Positions 52,192 to 60,998 of a stretch of 64,000 nt of DNA are shown piece after piece. The position numbers and the translations under genes are program-made. The stretch spans positions 62,001 to 126,000 of the forward strand of contig NZ_FMMP01000011.1 of the NCBI RefSeq assembly GCF_900095725.1. Reading direction: 5' to 3'. Positions within the stretch are counted from its first letter, which is position 1; the number at the start of each line of letters is the position of its first letter. The stretch comes from Cellulosilyticum sp. I15G10I2. Lineage in GTDB: Bacteria; Bacillota; Clostridia; Lachnospirales; Cellulosilyticaceae. The notes under the pieces were generated by a model. That model did not search any database. It was not told the origin of the DNA and saw only the letters and a list, made by a program, of their open reading frames with translations.

Positions 52192-54154
52192 AAGCTACAG
52201 TAAATAACAACAAACTAAGAAAATGATCAAACGGAACAGGTTTACTATAATAATAGCCCTGATAATAGTTACAGCCTAAAGATTTTACGGTATTATACTG
52301 CAATTCATCTTCTATCCCTTCGGTAACAATATCTAAACCTAGGTCTTGGCCCATTTTAGTAACACATTCTAAAATAATGAGATTTTTTTGTTCTGATTTA
52401 ATATTTTTAATAAATTCCCTATCAAATTTTAGCTCATCAAAATTAAGTTTTGAAAGATAAGCTAATGAGGAATAGCCTGTACCAAAGTCATCTAAAGAAA
52501 ATCTAAACCCTAATTGTTTTAATTGAGTTACGGTAGTATTTACTTTGTTCATATTATGAATAAGTATAGATTCGGTAATTTCAAAAATAATGTATTTAGG
52601 AGAAATACTATATTTCACAGCAGTTTTTTCTATGAATGAGACTAAGTCAAGCTCCATAAATTGTGCAACAGAGAGATTAATAGAAAACTTTAAATCCTTA
52701 AAGCCCATGTTATTAAGCTCATGGACATATTTAAAGGTAGTATCAATAACATAGCGGCCTATTTGATTAATGAGGCCAAGTTTTTCAGCTAAAGGAATAA
52801 ATATATCTGGGGTAATTGTAGTTTCGTTGCCGCGCCATCTTATAAGCGCTTCAGCTCCAGTGATTTGATTATCTGTGACACTTACTTTTGGCTGCAGGTA
52901 CACTTCCCAGAAATTGCAGGAGGTGGCTTCCTTAAGCCTAGCTTCTAGTTCTAAATTAGTCTGAAGAGATTTAGTCATCTCAGATCGATAAAGTGCATAA
53001 CGAGAAGCAGTGTGTTTTGAAACATGAGATGCAAGTTCCAATTCCTGGATAAGTATATCATAATTAAGTTCGGCATCACTAATATATGTAGCACCAATAC
53101 AAGGGTTTAAGTCAATAGCACATAAGTTTTGATCAGAAAAGATGGATAAGATACTCTTGATAAATTCCTCGAATTGGTTAGAAGGACCTCTGTATAAAAT
53201 GACAAATCTATCAGTAGAAAAGTGATAAATATCCTCATCAGTACCAAAGTGAATGGCTAGGGCTTGTGAAATGTCCTGTAAAACTGCCTTACTTTCTTTA
53301 TAACCAATGAGCGTAAGGAGTAGTTTGAAATTTTTAATACTCAGCATACATACACCTGTTAGGTCGAAAAGGGTGTTTTTAATGTCTACATGTAATTTAT
53401 GTGCATTTTTAAGACCAGTATCAGGATGTGTATAGGCTAGGTAGTGTATACGTTTCTCAGCTTCTATGAGCTCAGAGTCCTTTGAACGCATATCTCTTTT
53501 AGTCATAAGCAGCCTTACAGTAGATGTTTCTGCAAGAAATAAACTAAAAGATAATGTAAGGAAAAAGCATATACATAGCGTGATAGTTATATATAGATCA
53601 AGGCTTATATGATCCTGCAGTAAGTTAGTTGTTAGTAATGCAAAAATACAAAAAATAGTATAATAAAGTCTAAGCAGTGAGATTTTACCAACTACCTTAT
53701 AAGCAAGATAATAATAGCTTACAAGAATAACAATATAAAAGAGCATAATAACTTTTATAACAGTTATTACTTGTGGTTTTAATATTAACGCTGCAAATAA
53801 ACCTATATTAAGCGATACCAGTGTAATCATAAGAGACATTGGGAATGATTTTTTTCTTCGGATATCGTGAATGATCAATAACAATGTAATAAAAAAAACA
53901 ATACCTAGAGCAATGGATAAATTAGATATATAGGTGGATTTATGAGGAATGGTATTTAACAAAAAAAGTACAATTAAAAGACTTTCGCTTAACCATAGAA
54001 GAGAGAAAGAAACTACATTTTTAATAAGTAGTATGCTTGATATTGATTTGCCTTTAAGCAAGTGGCAAAATGTTAAAAAACTATATGCAGTTAAAAAAAG
54101 CAAAACAAGTATAACCAGTACGATTTGAAAGGAATCTAAATTAGATAATGTCAT
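52190..54154 (-). CDS. Membrane cyclic di-GMP phosphodiesterase (degenerate GGDEF + EAL)
   Basis: 654 residues. About eight membrane helices (1-215), a short coiled coil, a GGDEF-fold domain (about 235-385) whose signature is replaced by HFSTDRF, so it should not make c-di-GMP, and an EAL domain (400-650) with the catalytic set intact: EALIRWRG, SINLS, FEITES, LDDFGTGYSSL, KFDREFI and EGIED. Predicted to hydrolyse c-di-GMP to pGpG in response to a membrane signal. The start at 54154 (MTLSNLD) follows AGGAGAAAC; an upstream ATG has no site. A link to the pilus genes at the left edge is possible, as c-di-GMP often controls such pili. Confidence 0.92.
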   Translation of the reverse strand: MTLSNLDSFQIVLVILVLLFLTAYSFLTFCHLLKGKSISSILLIKNVVSFSLLWLSESLLIVLFLLNTIPHKSTYISNLSIALGIVFFITLLLIIHDIRRKKSFPMSLMITLVSLNIGLFAALILKPQVITVIKVIMLFYIVILVSYYYLAYKVVGKISLLRLYYTIFCIFALLTTNLLQDHISLDLYITITLCICFFLTLSFSLFLAETSTVRLLMTKRDMRSKDSELIEAEKRIHYLAYTHPDTGLKNAHKLHVDIKNTLFDLTGVCMLSIKNFKLLLTLIGYKESKAVLQDISQALAIHFGTDEDIYHFSTDRFVILYRGPSNQFEEFIKSILSIFSDQNLCAIDLNPCIGATYISDAELNYDILIQELELASHVSKHTASRYALYRSEMTKSLQTNLELEARLKEATSCNFWEVYLQPKVSVTDNQITGAEALIRWRGNETTITPDIFIPLAEKLGLINQIGRYVIDTTFKYVHELNNMGFKDLKFSINLSVAQFMELDLVSFIEKTAVKYSISPKYIIFEITESILIHNMNKVNTTVTQLKQLGFRFSLDDFGTGYSSLAYLSKLNFDELKFDREFIKNIKSEQKNLIILECVTKMGQDLGLDIVTEGIEDELQYNTVKSLGCNYYQGYYYSKPVPFDHFLSLLLFTVA

Positions 54155-54375
54155 AAAGTTTCTCCTGCTTACATATTCAAACATATACTTTGTTATAGAA
54201 TTTTAAGATATATGGTAAAATTATCATAGTCACTTATAAATACATTATATAAGACGCTACAATATATTGTCAATTTAAAATATTATTTCAAAAATATCCT
54301 TATTAATTTGTTACATTTATTACAACTAATCCATATAATGGAATTAAAGGTGGTAATGAAAGGATCTGATAATAG

Positions 54376-54561
54376 ATGCGTATAGGTGAAAAAATAGACC
54401 AATTTATTAAAGAATTAATGTATGAAAAAAGATACAGCAAGAATTACAAAAATTCAGAACAAAAAGTTAATTTATTTGAAAATCTATCCCAAGCATTAGA
54501 AGAAATGGAAGAATATATTGATCAAAAAACAAAAGACTATCAAATATTTAAAAAAAGATAA
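54376..54561 (+). CDS. Small charged protein, unknown
   Basis: 61 residues, highly charged and helical (MRIGEKIDQFIKELMYEKRY..NLFENLSQALEEMEEYIDQKTKDY), with heptad-like spacing in its second half. AAAGGATC lies 11 bases before the ATG. No family recognised; no membrane segment or signal. It stands alone between the EAL gene and trxA. Confidence 0.55.
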   Translation: MRIGEKIDQFIKELMYEKRYSKNYKNSEQKVNLFENLSQALEEMEEYIDQKTKDYQIFKKR

Positions 54562-54707
54562 AAAAGAATAGTTCTAATAGAAATTGTAATACTACTAATA
54601 GAATAATATTATATTGCATTTATAAATAATATATAATAAACTAACCATATACTCTGATATAACAATAATATTTTATATCATGCAATGGATAAAGGAGGAA
54701 ATACGAG

Positions 54708-55025
54708 ATGGCGTATAAATTTACAGATAATAATTTTGAAGAAGATGTGCTTCAGTCACAGATGCCGGTAGTTATAGATTTTTATGCAGACTGGTGTGGA
54801 CCATGTAAAATGATGTCACCAGTTATTGATGAACTTGCATCAGATTACGAGGGCAAAGTAAAAATAGGAAAACTAAATACAGATGAAAATCGAAGTATAG
54901 CTACTAAATATAATATAATGAGTATCCCAACTATTCTACTTATGAAAAATGGGCAAGTAGTAGATACAGTAGTGGGTGCTATGCCTAAAACAGCATTACA
55001 AGATAAAATAGATAGAATGTTATAA
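54708..55025 (+). CDS. trxA: Thioredoxin
   Basis: 105 residues. Active site WCGPCK (residues 28-33) with cis-Pro in MSIPTILLMKNGQ (about 76), typical thioredoxin fold. Reduces protein disulfides; thioredoxin reductase is not in this window. AAAGGAGGAA before the ATG. Strong hairpin after the stop. Confidence 0.96.
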   Translation: MAYKFTDNNFEEDVLQSQMPVVIDFYADWCGPCKMMSPVIDELASDYEGKVKIGKLNTDENRSIATKYNIMSIPTILLMKNGQVVDTVVGAMPKTALQDKIDRML

Positions 55026-55030
55026 TAAAG

Positions 55031-55077
55031 ACGGGTGTGCAAAAAGCTGTATAGCTTTTTGCACACCCGTTTATTTT
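55031..55077. terminator. Bidirectional terminator after trxA
   Basis: ACGGGTGTGCAAAAAGC pairs with GCTTTTTGCACACCCGT (17 base pairs), with T-rich runs on both sides; shared with the converging permease gene. Confidence 0.92.
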
Positions 55078-55092
55078 GAAATAGGAAAGTGA

Positions 55093-56388
55093 CTAAGAGT
55101 CAGAAGGTTTATCGCCAGAAGATGATCCGTTTTGAGAGGAGCGTTTCTTTCTTGGTCTATTAGCAGGCGTGTTAGGAGGACTTTTGCTATGATCTATAGA
55201 TAAAGGAAGTACATAAATATTTTTAGTTAATAAAGTTTTATCTACCCAGCGGTTAATAGTAATAAGAATAATAGCAATCAGGGGCGACGCAAAAAACATA
55301 CCAAGCGGCCCCCATAAAGCACCACCGACCAAGATACCCGATATAATCCAAAAAGGACTAAGACCAATAGAATCTCCTAAGATTTTTGGACCTAATACCA
55401 AGCCGTCAAACTGCTGTAATAAGAAGATAAAGCCAGCCACGCTCACAGCGGGTAAAAATCCTTCAAATAGTGTAATCAGTACAGCTGGGATAGCACCTAA
55501 AATAGGCCCAAAATATGGAATCATATTAAACACACCCACGATAACTGATAAAAGTAAGGCATAAGGGTTTTTAATAATAGATAAACCTATAAAGCAGATT
55601 ACACCGATTATAAAAGAATCTATAAATTTTCCAACGAAAAAGCGGATAAAGATTTCATGGCCTTCTTTAAAAATAGCGATGATTTTACTTGCTGTTGACT
55701 CACTTAAAAAAGAATACGTTAACCTTTTAGCGCCATATACAAAAGACTCTTTTTGTTCAAGCGCATAAAAAGATATCACAAATCCCATAATCCAATTAAA
55801 TAAAGAAGAAGTAATGCTAAAAGCTTGGGACACGATAGTAGTCATAATACTATTAAGTCCTGCAAGATCAAAATACTTCTCGGGACTGAACATATCGAAA
55901 AGCTTAGTCGTATCCATGTGATAAGGAAGTGCTGAAATGTTTTCATTAACAGTAAGCTCTAAATCAGTAAGCATATTTTTAAACTCTGAAATATATAAAG
56001 GCAGCATATTAATGAGATCTCGTATATTGACTAAAATCTGTGGAAGCAGGTAACGTATCATCCAAATAACACTTCCAAATATACAGATATAAACGATGAT
56101 AATAGATAGTGTACGAATTTTCTTTTTCTGACTTTGTGTCTTAGGCCGTATAAGTTTTAAAAGATTTCTTTCGAAAAAATCCATGATAGGATTAAGTAAA
56201 TAAGAAACTAATAAGCCATAAATGATAGGCGATAAAACATTTGTGATATTCTTAAAATAAGTCATAATCGAAGGAACAATATTATCAGAATTAGAAGAAA
56301 TTCTATAAAACAAAATAGAAACACTAATCACAAAAATTGCGTAGAGTGAAATACGAAAATAATTGTTACTTTGCCAAAGTTTTTTCAT
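55093..56388 (-). CDS. AI-2E family (PerM/YdiK-type) transporter
   Basis: 431 residues, about eight membrane helices: two at 15-90, a polar middle part (about 130-200), then the conserved core with FIIGVICFIGLSII, GVFNMIPYFGPILGAIPAVLI (about 285) and LGPKILGDSIGLSPFWIISGILVGGALWGPLGMFFASPL (about 333). Family members include AI-2 exporters and Na+/H+ antiporters; the substrate is not predictable. The C-terminal tail (about 390-431) is basic and Pro/Ser-rich. Start after GGTGGGC; the ribosome site is GAGGTGGG. Confidence 0.9.
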   Translation of the reverse strand: MKKLWQSNNYFRISLYAIFVISVSILFYRISSNSDNIVPSIMTYFKNITNVLSPIIYGLLVSYLLNPIMDFFERNLLKLIRPKTQSQKKKIRTLSIIIVYICIFGSVIWMIRYLLPQILVNIRDLINMLPLYISEFKNMLTDLELTVNENISALPYHMDTTKLFDMFSPEKYFDLAGLNSIMTTIVSQAFSITSSLFNWIMGFVISFYALEQKESFVYGAKRLTYSFLSESTASKIIAIFKEGHEIFIRFFVGKFIDSFIIGVICFIGLSIIKNPYALLLSVIVGVFNMIPYFGPILGAIPAVLITLFEGFLPAVSVAGFIFLLQQFDGLVLGPKILGDSIGLSPFWIISGILVGGALWGPLGMFFASPLIAIILITINRWVDKTLLTKNIYVLPLSIDHSKSPPNTPANRPRKKRSSQNGSSSGDKPSDS

Positions 56389-56479
56389 CTGCCCACCTCA
56401 TAAAATGATATAATTTTATTCTAGCATATTATGATATTAAAAAAAAGAAATATAAAAAGTAAAAGATATAATAAAATAC

Positions 56480-56508
56480 TTGACATAAGAGTATGGGTTA
56501 GATATAAT
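56480..56508 (+). promoter_or_regulatory. Consensus promoter of tRNA-Leu
   Basis: TTGACA (56480-56485), 17-base spacer, TATAAT (56503-56508): a perfect sigma-A-type match 28 bases before the tRNA. Confidence 0.88.
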
Positions 56509-56535
56509 TATACTTGCCTTTTAGGAAATGAATAC

Positions 56536-56618
56536 GCGATCGTGGCGGAATTGGCATACGCGCTAGACTAAGGATCTAGTGGTCCTAGACCTTGGGGGTT
56601 CGAGTCCCCCCGATCGCA
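56536..56618 (+). tRNA. tRNA-Leu (anticodon AAG)
   Basis: 83 bases with a long variable arm. Acceptor GCGATCG/CGATCGC plus discriminator A; anticodon stem CTAGA/TCTAG with loop CTAAGGA, anticodon AAG; T arm GGGGG-TTCGAGT-CCCCC. CCA is not encoded. A34 is expected to be read as inosine or to decode CUU/CUN. Confidence 0.96.
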
Positions 56619-56624
56619 TCAGAT

Positions 56625-56657
56625 AACCTTGTAGCTCTTTGAGTTATGAGGTTTTTT
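56625..56657 (+). terminator. Terminator after tRNA-Leu
   Basis: AACCT..AGCTC pairs with GAGTT..AGGTT, followed by TTTTTTG. Confidence 0.75.
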
Positions 56658-56727
56658 GCTTTTTATAAGTTTATTTAAAAAACTAGTACTATAAAAGTAA
56701 TTATGTTCCTATTGGCGATAACATAGT

Positions 56728-56755
56728 TTGAAATAGTACAGAAGTAGAGTATAAT
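56728..56755 (+). promoter_or_regulatory. Promoter of the LysR gene
   Basis: TTGAAA, 16-base spacer, TATAAT, 31 bases before the start codon. Confidence 0.65.
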
Positions 56756-56785
56756 GATATAATTATTATTTATGGAGTAGTGACT

Positions 56786-57667
56786 ATGGAGATTAGAGTT
56801 CTGAAATATTTTCTTATTACAGCGCGGGAGGAAAACATTACCCGTGCTGCGGAGTTTTTACACATGACACAGCCCACTCTCAGCCGTCAACTCATGCAGC
56901 TTGAGGAAGAGCTCGGAGTTACCCTTTTTGTGCGGGGAAAGCGTCGTATCAGCCTCACGGAGGAGGGAATGCTGCTTCGGCAACGGGCTGAGGAAATCAT
57001 TACACTGGTTCAAAAAACAGAGCGTGAATTTATTGAACGCCTGGAAGTCTGCACAGGAACAGTTTCCATCGGATGCACTGAGACGATGGCTGCGGCAGTT
57101 TTACCCGATCTAATGAGAGAGTTTACCCTGCAGTTTCCACAAATTCGGTATGAGTTATTTTGTGGGAATACGGATGATGTAAAGGAGCGGCTAGATAACG
57201 GAATTTTGGATATAGGGATTATTCGGGAGCCTATTAACTTTGAAAAATATGACTATATTCAAATTCCCCATATAGATCATTGGGGGATTCTGCTTCCAGG
57301 TAACGATCCACTGACGGATAATGCCGTAGTCTCATTACAGCAAGTAGCTTTAAAGCCGCTGCTTCTTCCAAGTCGCCCAGCACTTTTGGAGGAAATAGCA
57401 GATTGGTTTAGATGTGCTGATGCAAACATTCATATACTTGCTACTTATAACACACTATCTACTGCAATTATGCTGACTCAGAATGGTGTTGGATTTGCAG
57501 TGTGCCCAGAAATAGCTCTGCGTATTGCCAACAATAGCCTTGTTACATTTAGGCCTTTTACGCCGCAATATAACACGAGAGGGTTTGTAATATGGAAAAA
57601 ACAGCAAATCTTTACAACTGCTGCTGCCAGATTCTTGCAATTTATTAAGAATGTCTACAAGGCATGA
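56786..57667 (+). CDS. LysR-family transcriptional regulator
   Basis: 293 residues. N-terminal helix-turn-helix (MEIRVLKYFLITAREENITRAAEFLHMTQPTLSRQLMQLEEELGVTLFVRGKRRISLTEEG), then a two-lobed effector domain. The ATG at 56786 has GGAG 8 bases upstream; the GTG six bases earlier overlaps that site. Codon choice differs from the neighbours: CGT/CGG arginine, CTC/CTG leucine, and much more G+C in the first 400 bases, which suggests transfer from a higher-GC relative. The next gene pair (leuCD-like) may be its target, though a hairpin at 57713-57746 separates them. Confidence 0.9.
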   Translation: MEIRVLKYFLITAREENITRAAEFLHMTQPTLSRQLMQLEEELGVTLFVRGKRRISLTEEGMLLRQRAEEIITLVQKTEREFIERLEVCTGTVSIGCTETMAAAVLPDLMREFTLQFPQIRYELFCGNTDDVKERLDNGILDIGIIREPINFEKYDYIQIPHIDHWGILLPGNDPLTDNAVVSLQQVALKPLLLPSRPALLEEIADWFRCADANIHILATYNTLSTAIMLTQNGVGFAVCPEIALRIANNSLVTFRPFTPQYNTRGFVIWKKQQIFTTAAARFLQFIKNVYKA

Positions 57668-57712
57668 TAATTGATTAATTATAGGCATTTTACATGATAA
57701 CTTAAATATGAT

Positions 57713-57746
57713 ACACTTCTTGTATAAGACAAGGAGTGTTTTTTTT
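57713..57746 (+). terminator. Terminator after the LysR gene
   Basis: ACACTTCTTGT pairs with ACAAGGAGTGT, followed by TTTTTTT. Confidence 0.85.
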
Positions 57747-57860
57747 GGAAGATAAATAGATATGGTAATAGAATATCTATTTATGATATGATAATGTATA
57801 ATAATTTTTAATCATCATTGCCAATACGGCAGTTGAAATTTACAAAACAAGGAGAATAAC

Positions 57861-59147
57861 ATGGGTAAAACATTAGCTGAGAAAATTTTTGATGCACACA
57901 GAGTAGATATGCCATTTCCAGATACGCATGTTTTAAAGCTGGATAGGGTTTTTTGTCACGAAATTACAACACCAATTGCTATCACAGACCTTATGGCAAG
58001 AGGGATGGATCGCGTTTTTGATCCTACTAAAATCAAGGCAGTTATAGATCATGTAACACCAGCAAAGGATTCAAAAACTGCCGAGCAAGGCAAGATATTA
58101 CGTGATTGGGCAAAAAGGCATAATATTAAAGATTTTTTTGATATTGGAAGAAACGGTGTATGTCATGCGATTTTTCCTGAAAAAGGCTTTGTAAGACCAG
58201 GATATACCGTTATTATGGGAGATTCTCATACCTGTACCCATGGTGCATTTGGCGCTTTTGCCGCAGGGGTTGGTACAACTGACCTTGAAGTAGGAATATT
58301 AAAAGGTGTCTGTGCATTCCACTTCCCAAAAACAATCAAAATTGTGCTTAATGGCAAATTACAGCCAGGGGTTTATGCAAAAGATCTTATCCTTTTCATT
58401 ATTAAAGAATTAACTGTAAATGGTGCAACCAATATGGTGATAGAATTTGCAGGCCCAGTTATTGATGAAATGTCTATGGAATCACGTATGACACTATGTA
58501 ATATGGCTATTGAAGCTGGTGGTACCTGTGGCGTATGTTATCCTGATATGACCACAGTTGAATACTTATGGGAGTTTATTAAAGATGAGTTCAGTTCAAA
58601 AGAAGAAGCATTAAAAGAATATTCCAAATGGGTTTCTGATGAGGATGCTTCCTATGAAAAAGTTTATGAATATGATGTAACAACTCTTGAGCCAATGGTT
58701 ACTTTTGGGTTTAAACCAGACCAAGTAAAGTCAGTTGATGAGATGAATGGTACAAAAGTGGAGCAAGTCTATATAGGAAGCTGCACAAATGGCCGTATAG
58801 AAGATTTAAGAATTGCAGCTGAAGTACTTCGTGGTAAAAAAATAAGTGATGATGTACGCGGTATTGTTAGTCCTGCAACGCCAGCTATTTATGCTATGGC
58901 GCTTAAAGAAGGTATTATCGAGACTTTCCAAGATGCAGGTTTTTGTGTGACAAACCCTACATGTGGCGCTTGTCTAGGTATGAGTAATGGGGTTCTTGCA
59001 GAAGGAGAAGCTTGTGCATCAACTACAAATCGTAACTTTAACGGGAGAATGGGTAAAGGTGGCACAGTACATTTGATGAGTCCGGCGACTGCAGCAGCTA
59101 CTGCGATTGAAGGTAAAATCACAAACTCACAACTATATAAAGCATAG
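57861..59147 (+). CDS. leuC: Aconitase-family dehydratase large subunit (3-isopropylmalate dehydratase type)
   Basis: 428 residues, the short archaeal-type LeuC length. Iron-sulphur ligands: Cys in YIGSCTNGRIEDL (about 306), and CxxC in NPTCGACLGMSNG (about 370). Substrate Asp/His motifs: DHVTPAKDSKT (about 67), MGDSHTCTHGAFGAFAAGVGTTD (about 120). With the small subunit it isomerises 2- to 3-isopropylmalate. No leuA or leuB is in the window, and homoaconitase or 2,3-dimethylmalate dehydratase use the same fold, so substrate is not certain. AAGGAGAATAAC before the ATG. Confidence 0.88.
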   Translation: MGKTLAEKIFDAHRVDMPFPDTHVLKLDRVFCHEITTPIAITDLMARGMDRVFDPTKIKAVIDHVTPAKDSKTAEQGKILRDWAKRHNIKDFFDIGRNGVCHAIFPEKGFVRPGYTVIMGDSHTCTHGAFGAFAAGVGTTDLEVGILKGVCAFHFPKTIKIVLNGKLQPGVYAKDLILFIIKELTVNGATNMVIEFAGPVIDEMSMESRMTLCNMAIEAGGTCGVCYPDMTTVEYLWEFIKDEFSSKEEALKEYSKWVSDEDASYEKVYEYDVTTLEPMVTFGFKPDQVKSVDEMNGTKVEQVYIGSCTNGRIEDLRIAAEVLRGKKISDDVRGIVSPATPAIYAMALKEGIIETFQDAGFCVTNPTCGACLGMSNGVLAEGEACASTTNRNFNGRMGKGGTVHLMSPATAAATAIEGKITNSQLYKA

Positions 59148-59163
59148 AGAATGGAGGAAGAAA

Positions 59164-59688
59164 ATGAAAAGTTTTAGCGGAAAAGTTTTATTTTTAGATA
59201 GAAATGATATCAATACAGATGAAATCATTCCAGCAAAGTATCTGACTGAAATCACAAAAGAGGCACTAGCACCTTATTTATTAGAAGACTTATCTCTTCC
59301 GGGCTTTAATAATAGTGAAGATATCAAAGATAAAGTTGTGGTTGTAACAAGAGAAAACTTTGGATGTGGTTCTTCTAGAGAGCATGCGCCATGGGCACTT
59401 GAAGTTAATGGAATCAATGTGGTTATAGCAGAAAATTTTGCAAGGATCTTTAGACAGAATATGTACAATTGTGGGATGTTCGCAATAGAATTACCAAAGG
59501 ATAAAATTGAATATCTTTTTAATGCCTATGCAGATAAAGAAACAACAATGTCTATTGATATTGACGGTGATAAAATTTTAGTTGCATCAGGAGATCAATT
59601 AGAAGAGATTGATTTTAAAGTAGGCGAGTTTGATAAAGCCCTTGTTAAAGAAGGCGGCTGGATTGGATACGCTGATAAAAACTATTAA
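59164..59688 (+). CDS. leuD: Aconitase-family dehydratase small subunit (3-isopropylmalate dehydratase type)
   Basis: 174 residues, the swivel domain. FLDRNDINTDEIIPAKYLTEI (about 9-29), GCGSSREHAPWAL (about 65) and the NFARIFRQNMYNCGMF strand (about 90). The loop after IPAKYL (TEIT) sets substrate choice in this family and is not diagnostic here. The ATG at 59164 follows GGAGGAAG; a longer frame opens upstream in the leuC end but has no site. It directly follows leuC and ends before a hairpin. Confidence 0.9.
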   Translation: MKSFSGKVLFLDRNDINTDEIIPAKYLTEITKEALAPYLLEDLSLPGFNNSEDIKDKVVVVTRENFGCGSSREHAPWALEVNGINVVIAENFARIFRQNMYNCGMFAIELPKDKIEYLFNAYADKETTMSIDIDGDKILVASGDQLEEIDFKVGEFDKALVKEGGWIGYADKNY

Positions 59689-59722
59689 TATTCATTGAAA
59701 ATAAAATAGGATGAGCGATTAG

Positions 59723-59763
59723 AAGAGGTTATTACACTATAGTGTAATAGCCTCTTTAGTTTT
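59723..59763 (+). terminator. Terminator of the leuCD-like pair
   Basis: AAGAGGTTATTACACT pairs with AGTGTAATAGCCTCTT, then TAGTTTT. Confidence 0.9.
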
Positions 59764-59774
59764 AAGAAGCAGAG

Positions 59775-59854
59775 CCAGGTGGGAGGAGAGTATCTTTAGA
59801 CGCGACTTGGATACGTGTGACGGAGCGGAGAAAGATAGCTCTCCTCCCACCTGG
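59775..59854. repeat. Short palindromic repeat, solo form
   Basis: CCAGGTGGGAGGAGAG(TATCTTT) pairs with its inverse AAAGATAGCTCTCCTCCCACCTGG (23 and 24 bases, one bulge). The loop has CGCGACTTGGATACG, a diverged form of the CGACTCGGG signature. GGCGGAC follows the right arm. This is the second uninterrupted member of the short family, in the gap between leuD and the MscS gene. Confidence 0.82.
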
Positions 59855-59921
59855 CGGACGTTATCAAAAACTCTAAAATCTGATATAATTAAGTCATTAT
59901 TATTTCTCAGGAGGTATAAAG

Positions 59922-60773
59922 ATGCCAGATATAAATCATGATATTATTTTTAATATCATATGGTCCATAGTACTTATTCTATCTATTCAAGGCCTTAAAT
60001 CTTTTTTGTTTAAATTAATACATGCCAAAACTGAAGATGTATCAGCTTTTCATAAAGCCAAACGTGTTATCAATTTCAGCGCATTTTTCATTACTCTTTT
60101 TTTTATGGTATTGATTTGGTTTCAGTTAGGCGGGTCTTTTTCTACATATTTTGGACTTTTTACGGCAGGGATTGCACTGGCTCTTAAAGACCTTTTAGTT
60201 AATATATCTGCTTGGTTCTATATTTTATTTAAACATCCTTTTGAAGTAGGACATAGAATTGAGATTGGAAAAGTCAAAGGAGATGTTATTGATCAAGGGC
60301 TTTTTCAGTTTTCTATGATTGAAATTGGTAACTGGGTGGATGCTGAACAGAGTACAGGTCGGATTATCCACGTCCCTAATCATAAAATATTTACAGATTA
60401 TCTCGCAAACTATACCATTGGATTTGAATACATTTGGAATGAGATTAGCGTTACGGTTACTTTTGAAAGTGATTGGAAAAAGGCAAAAAAACTGTTGCAA
60501 AACATTGCAGAGTGCCATGCAGCTGTATTAACAGAGGATGTGGAAAGCCGAATAAAAGAAGCTTCTAAAACATATATGATCTACTATAATAACTTAACCC
60601 CAATTGTTTATACATCGGTAAAAGAGAACGGCGTGCTTTTGACTATTAGATATGTTTGTGAGCCACATGCTAGAAGGATCACATCAGAAATAATATGGGA
60701 AAATATTCTAGATGTGTTTAATGAACACTCTGATATAGAGCTCGCTTATCCAACACGCCGTGTTGTTAACTGA
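59922..60773 (+). CDS. MscS-family mechanosensitive channel
   Basis: 283 residues. Three or so membrane segments (about 8-30, 50-72, 75-105) lead into the MscS core: GLFTAGIALALKDLLVNISAWFYILFKHPFEVGHRIEIGKVKGDVIDQGLFQFSMIEIG (about 85-140), then a cytoplasmic beta and alpha/beta domain with VPNHKIFTDYLANYT. Opens under membrane tension to release solutes. CAGGAGG before the ATG. Strong long hairpin after the stop. Confidence 0.92.
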   Translation: MPDINHDIIFNIIWSIVLILSIQGLKSFLFKLIHAKTEDVSAFHKAKRVINFSAFFITLFFMVLIWFQLGGSFSTYFGLFTAGIALALKDLLVNISAWFYILFKHPFEVGHRIEIGKVKGDVIDQGLFQFSMIEIGNWVDAEQSTGRIIHVPNHKIFTDYLANYTIGFEYIWNEISVTVTFESDWKKAKKLLQNIAECHAAVLTEDVESRIKEASKTYMIYYNNLTPIVYTSVKENGVLLTIRYVCEPHARRITSEIIWENILDVFNEHSDIELAYPTRRVVN

Positions 60774-60779
60774 TACTAT

Positions 60780-60844
60780 AAAACCTTACCCTATAAAGCC
60801 TTATAGCTTAATGTGCTATAAGGTTTTATAGGGTAAGGTTTTTT
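60780..60844 (+). terminator. Long terminator after the MscS gene
   Basis: The arms AAAACCTTACCCTATAAAG and CCTTATAGC pair with GCTATAAGG and TTTATAGGGTAAGGTTTT over about 29 bases, ending in TTTT. Confidence 0.85.
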
Positions 60845-60930
60845 GAATATTTTGGATATTTTGAATCTATAAGGTACGAGGTTCTATATTGATTTGAGAC
60901 AATTATATATCGATAAACAATAAATATATA

Positions 60931-60959
60931 TTGAAAAAGGGAAAAGACTATAGTAGAAT
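60931..60959 (+). promoter_or_regulatory. Promoter of the DUF2975-xre-exosortase operon
   Basis: TTGAAA (60931-60936), 17-base spacer, TAGAAT (60954-60959), 40 bases before the DUF2975 start. Just upstream, ATATATCGATAAACAATAAATATATA has partial symmetry and could hold an operator; this is only a guess. Confidence 0.6.
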
Positions 60960-60998
60960 AAATACAAATAAATGTAAAAAACTTAAGGAGGTATACCT

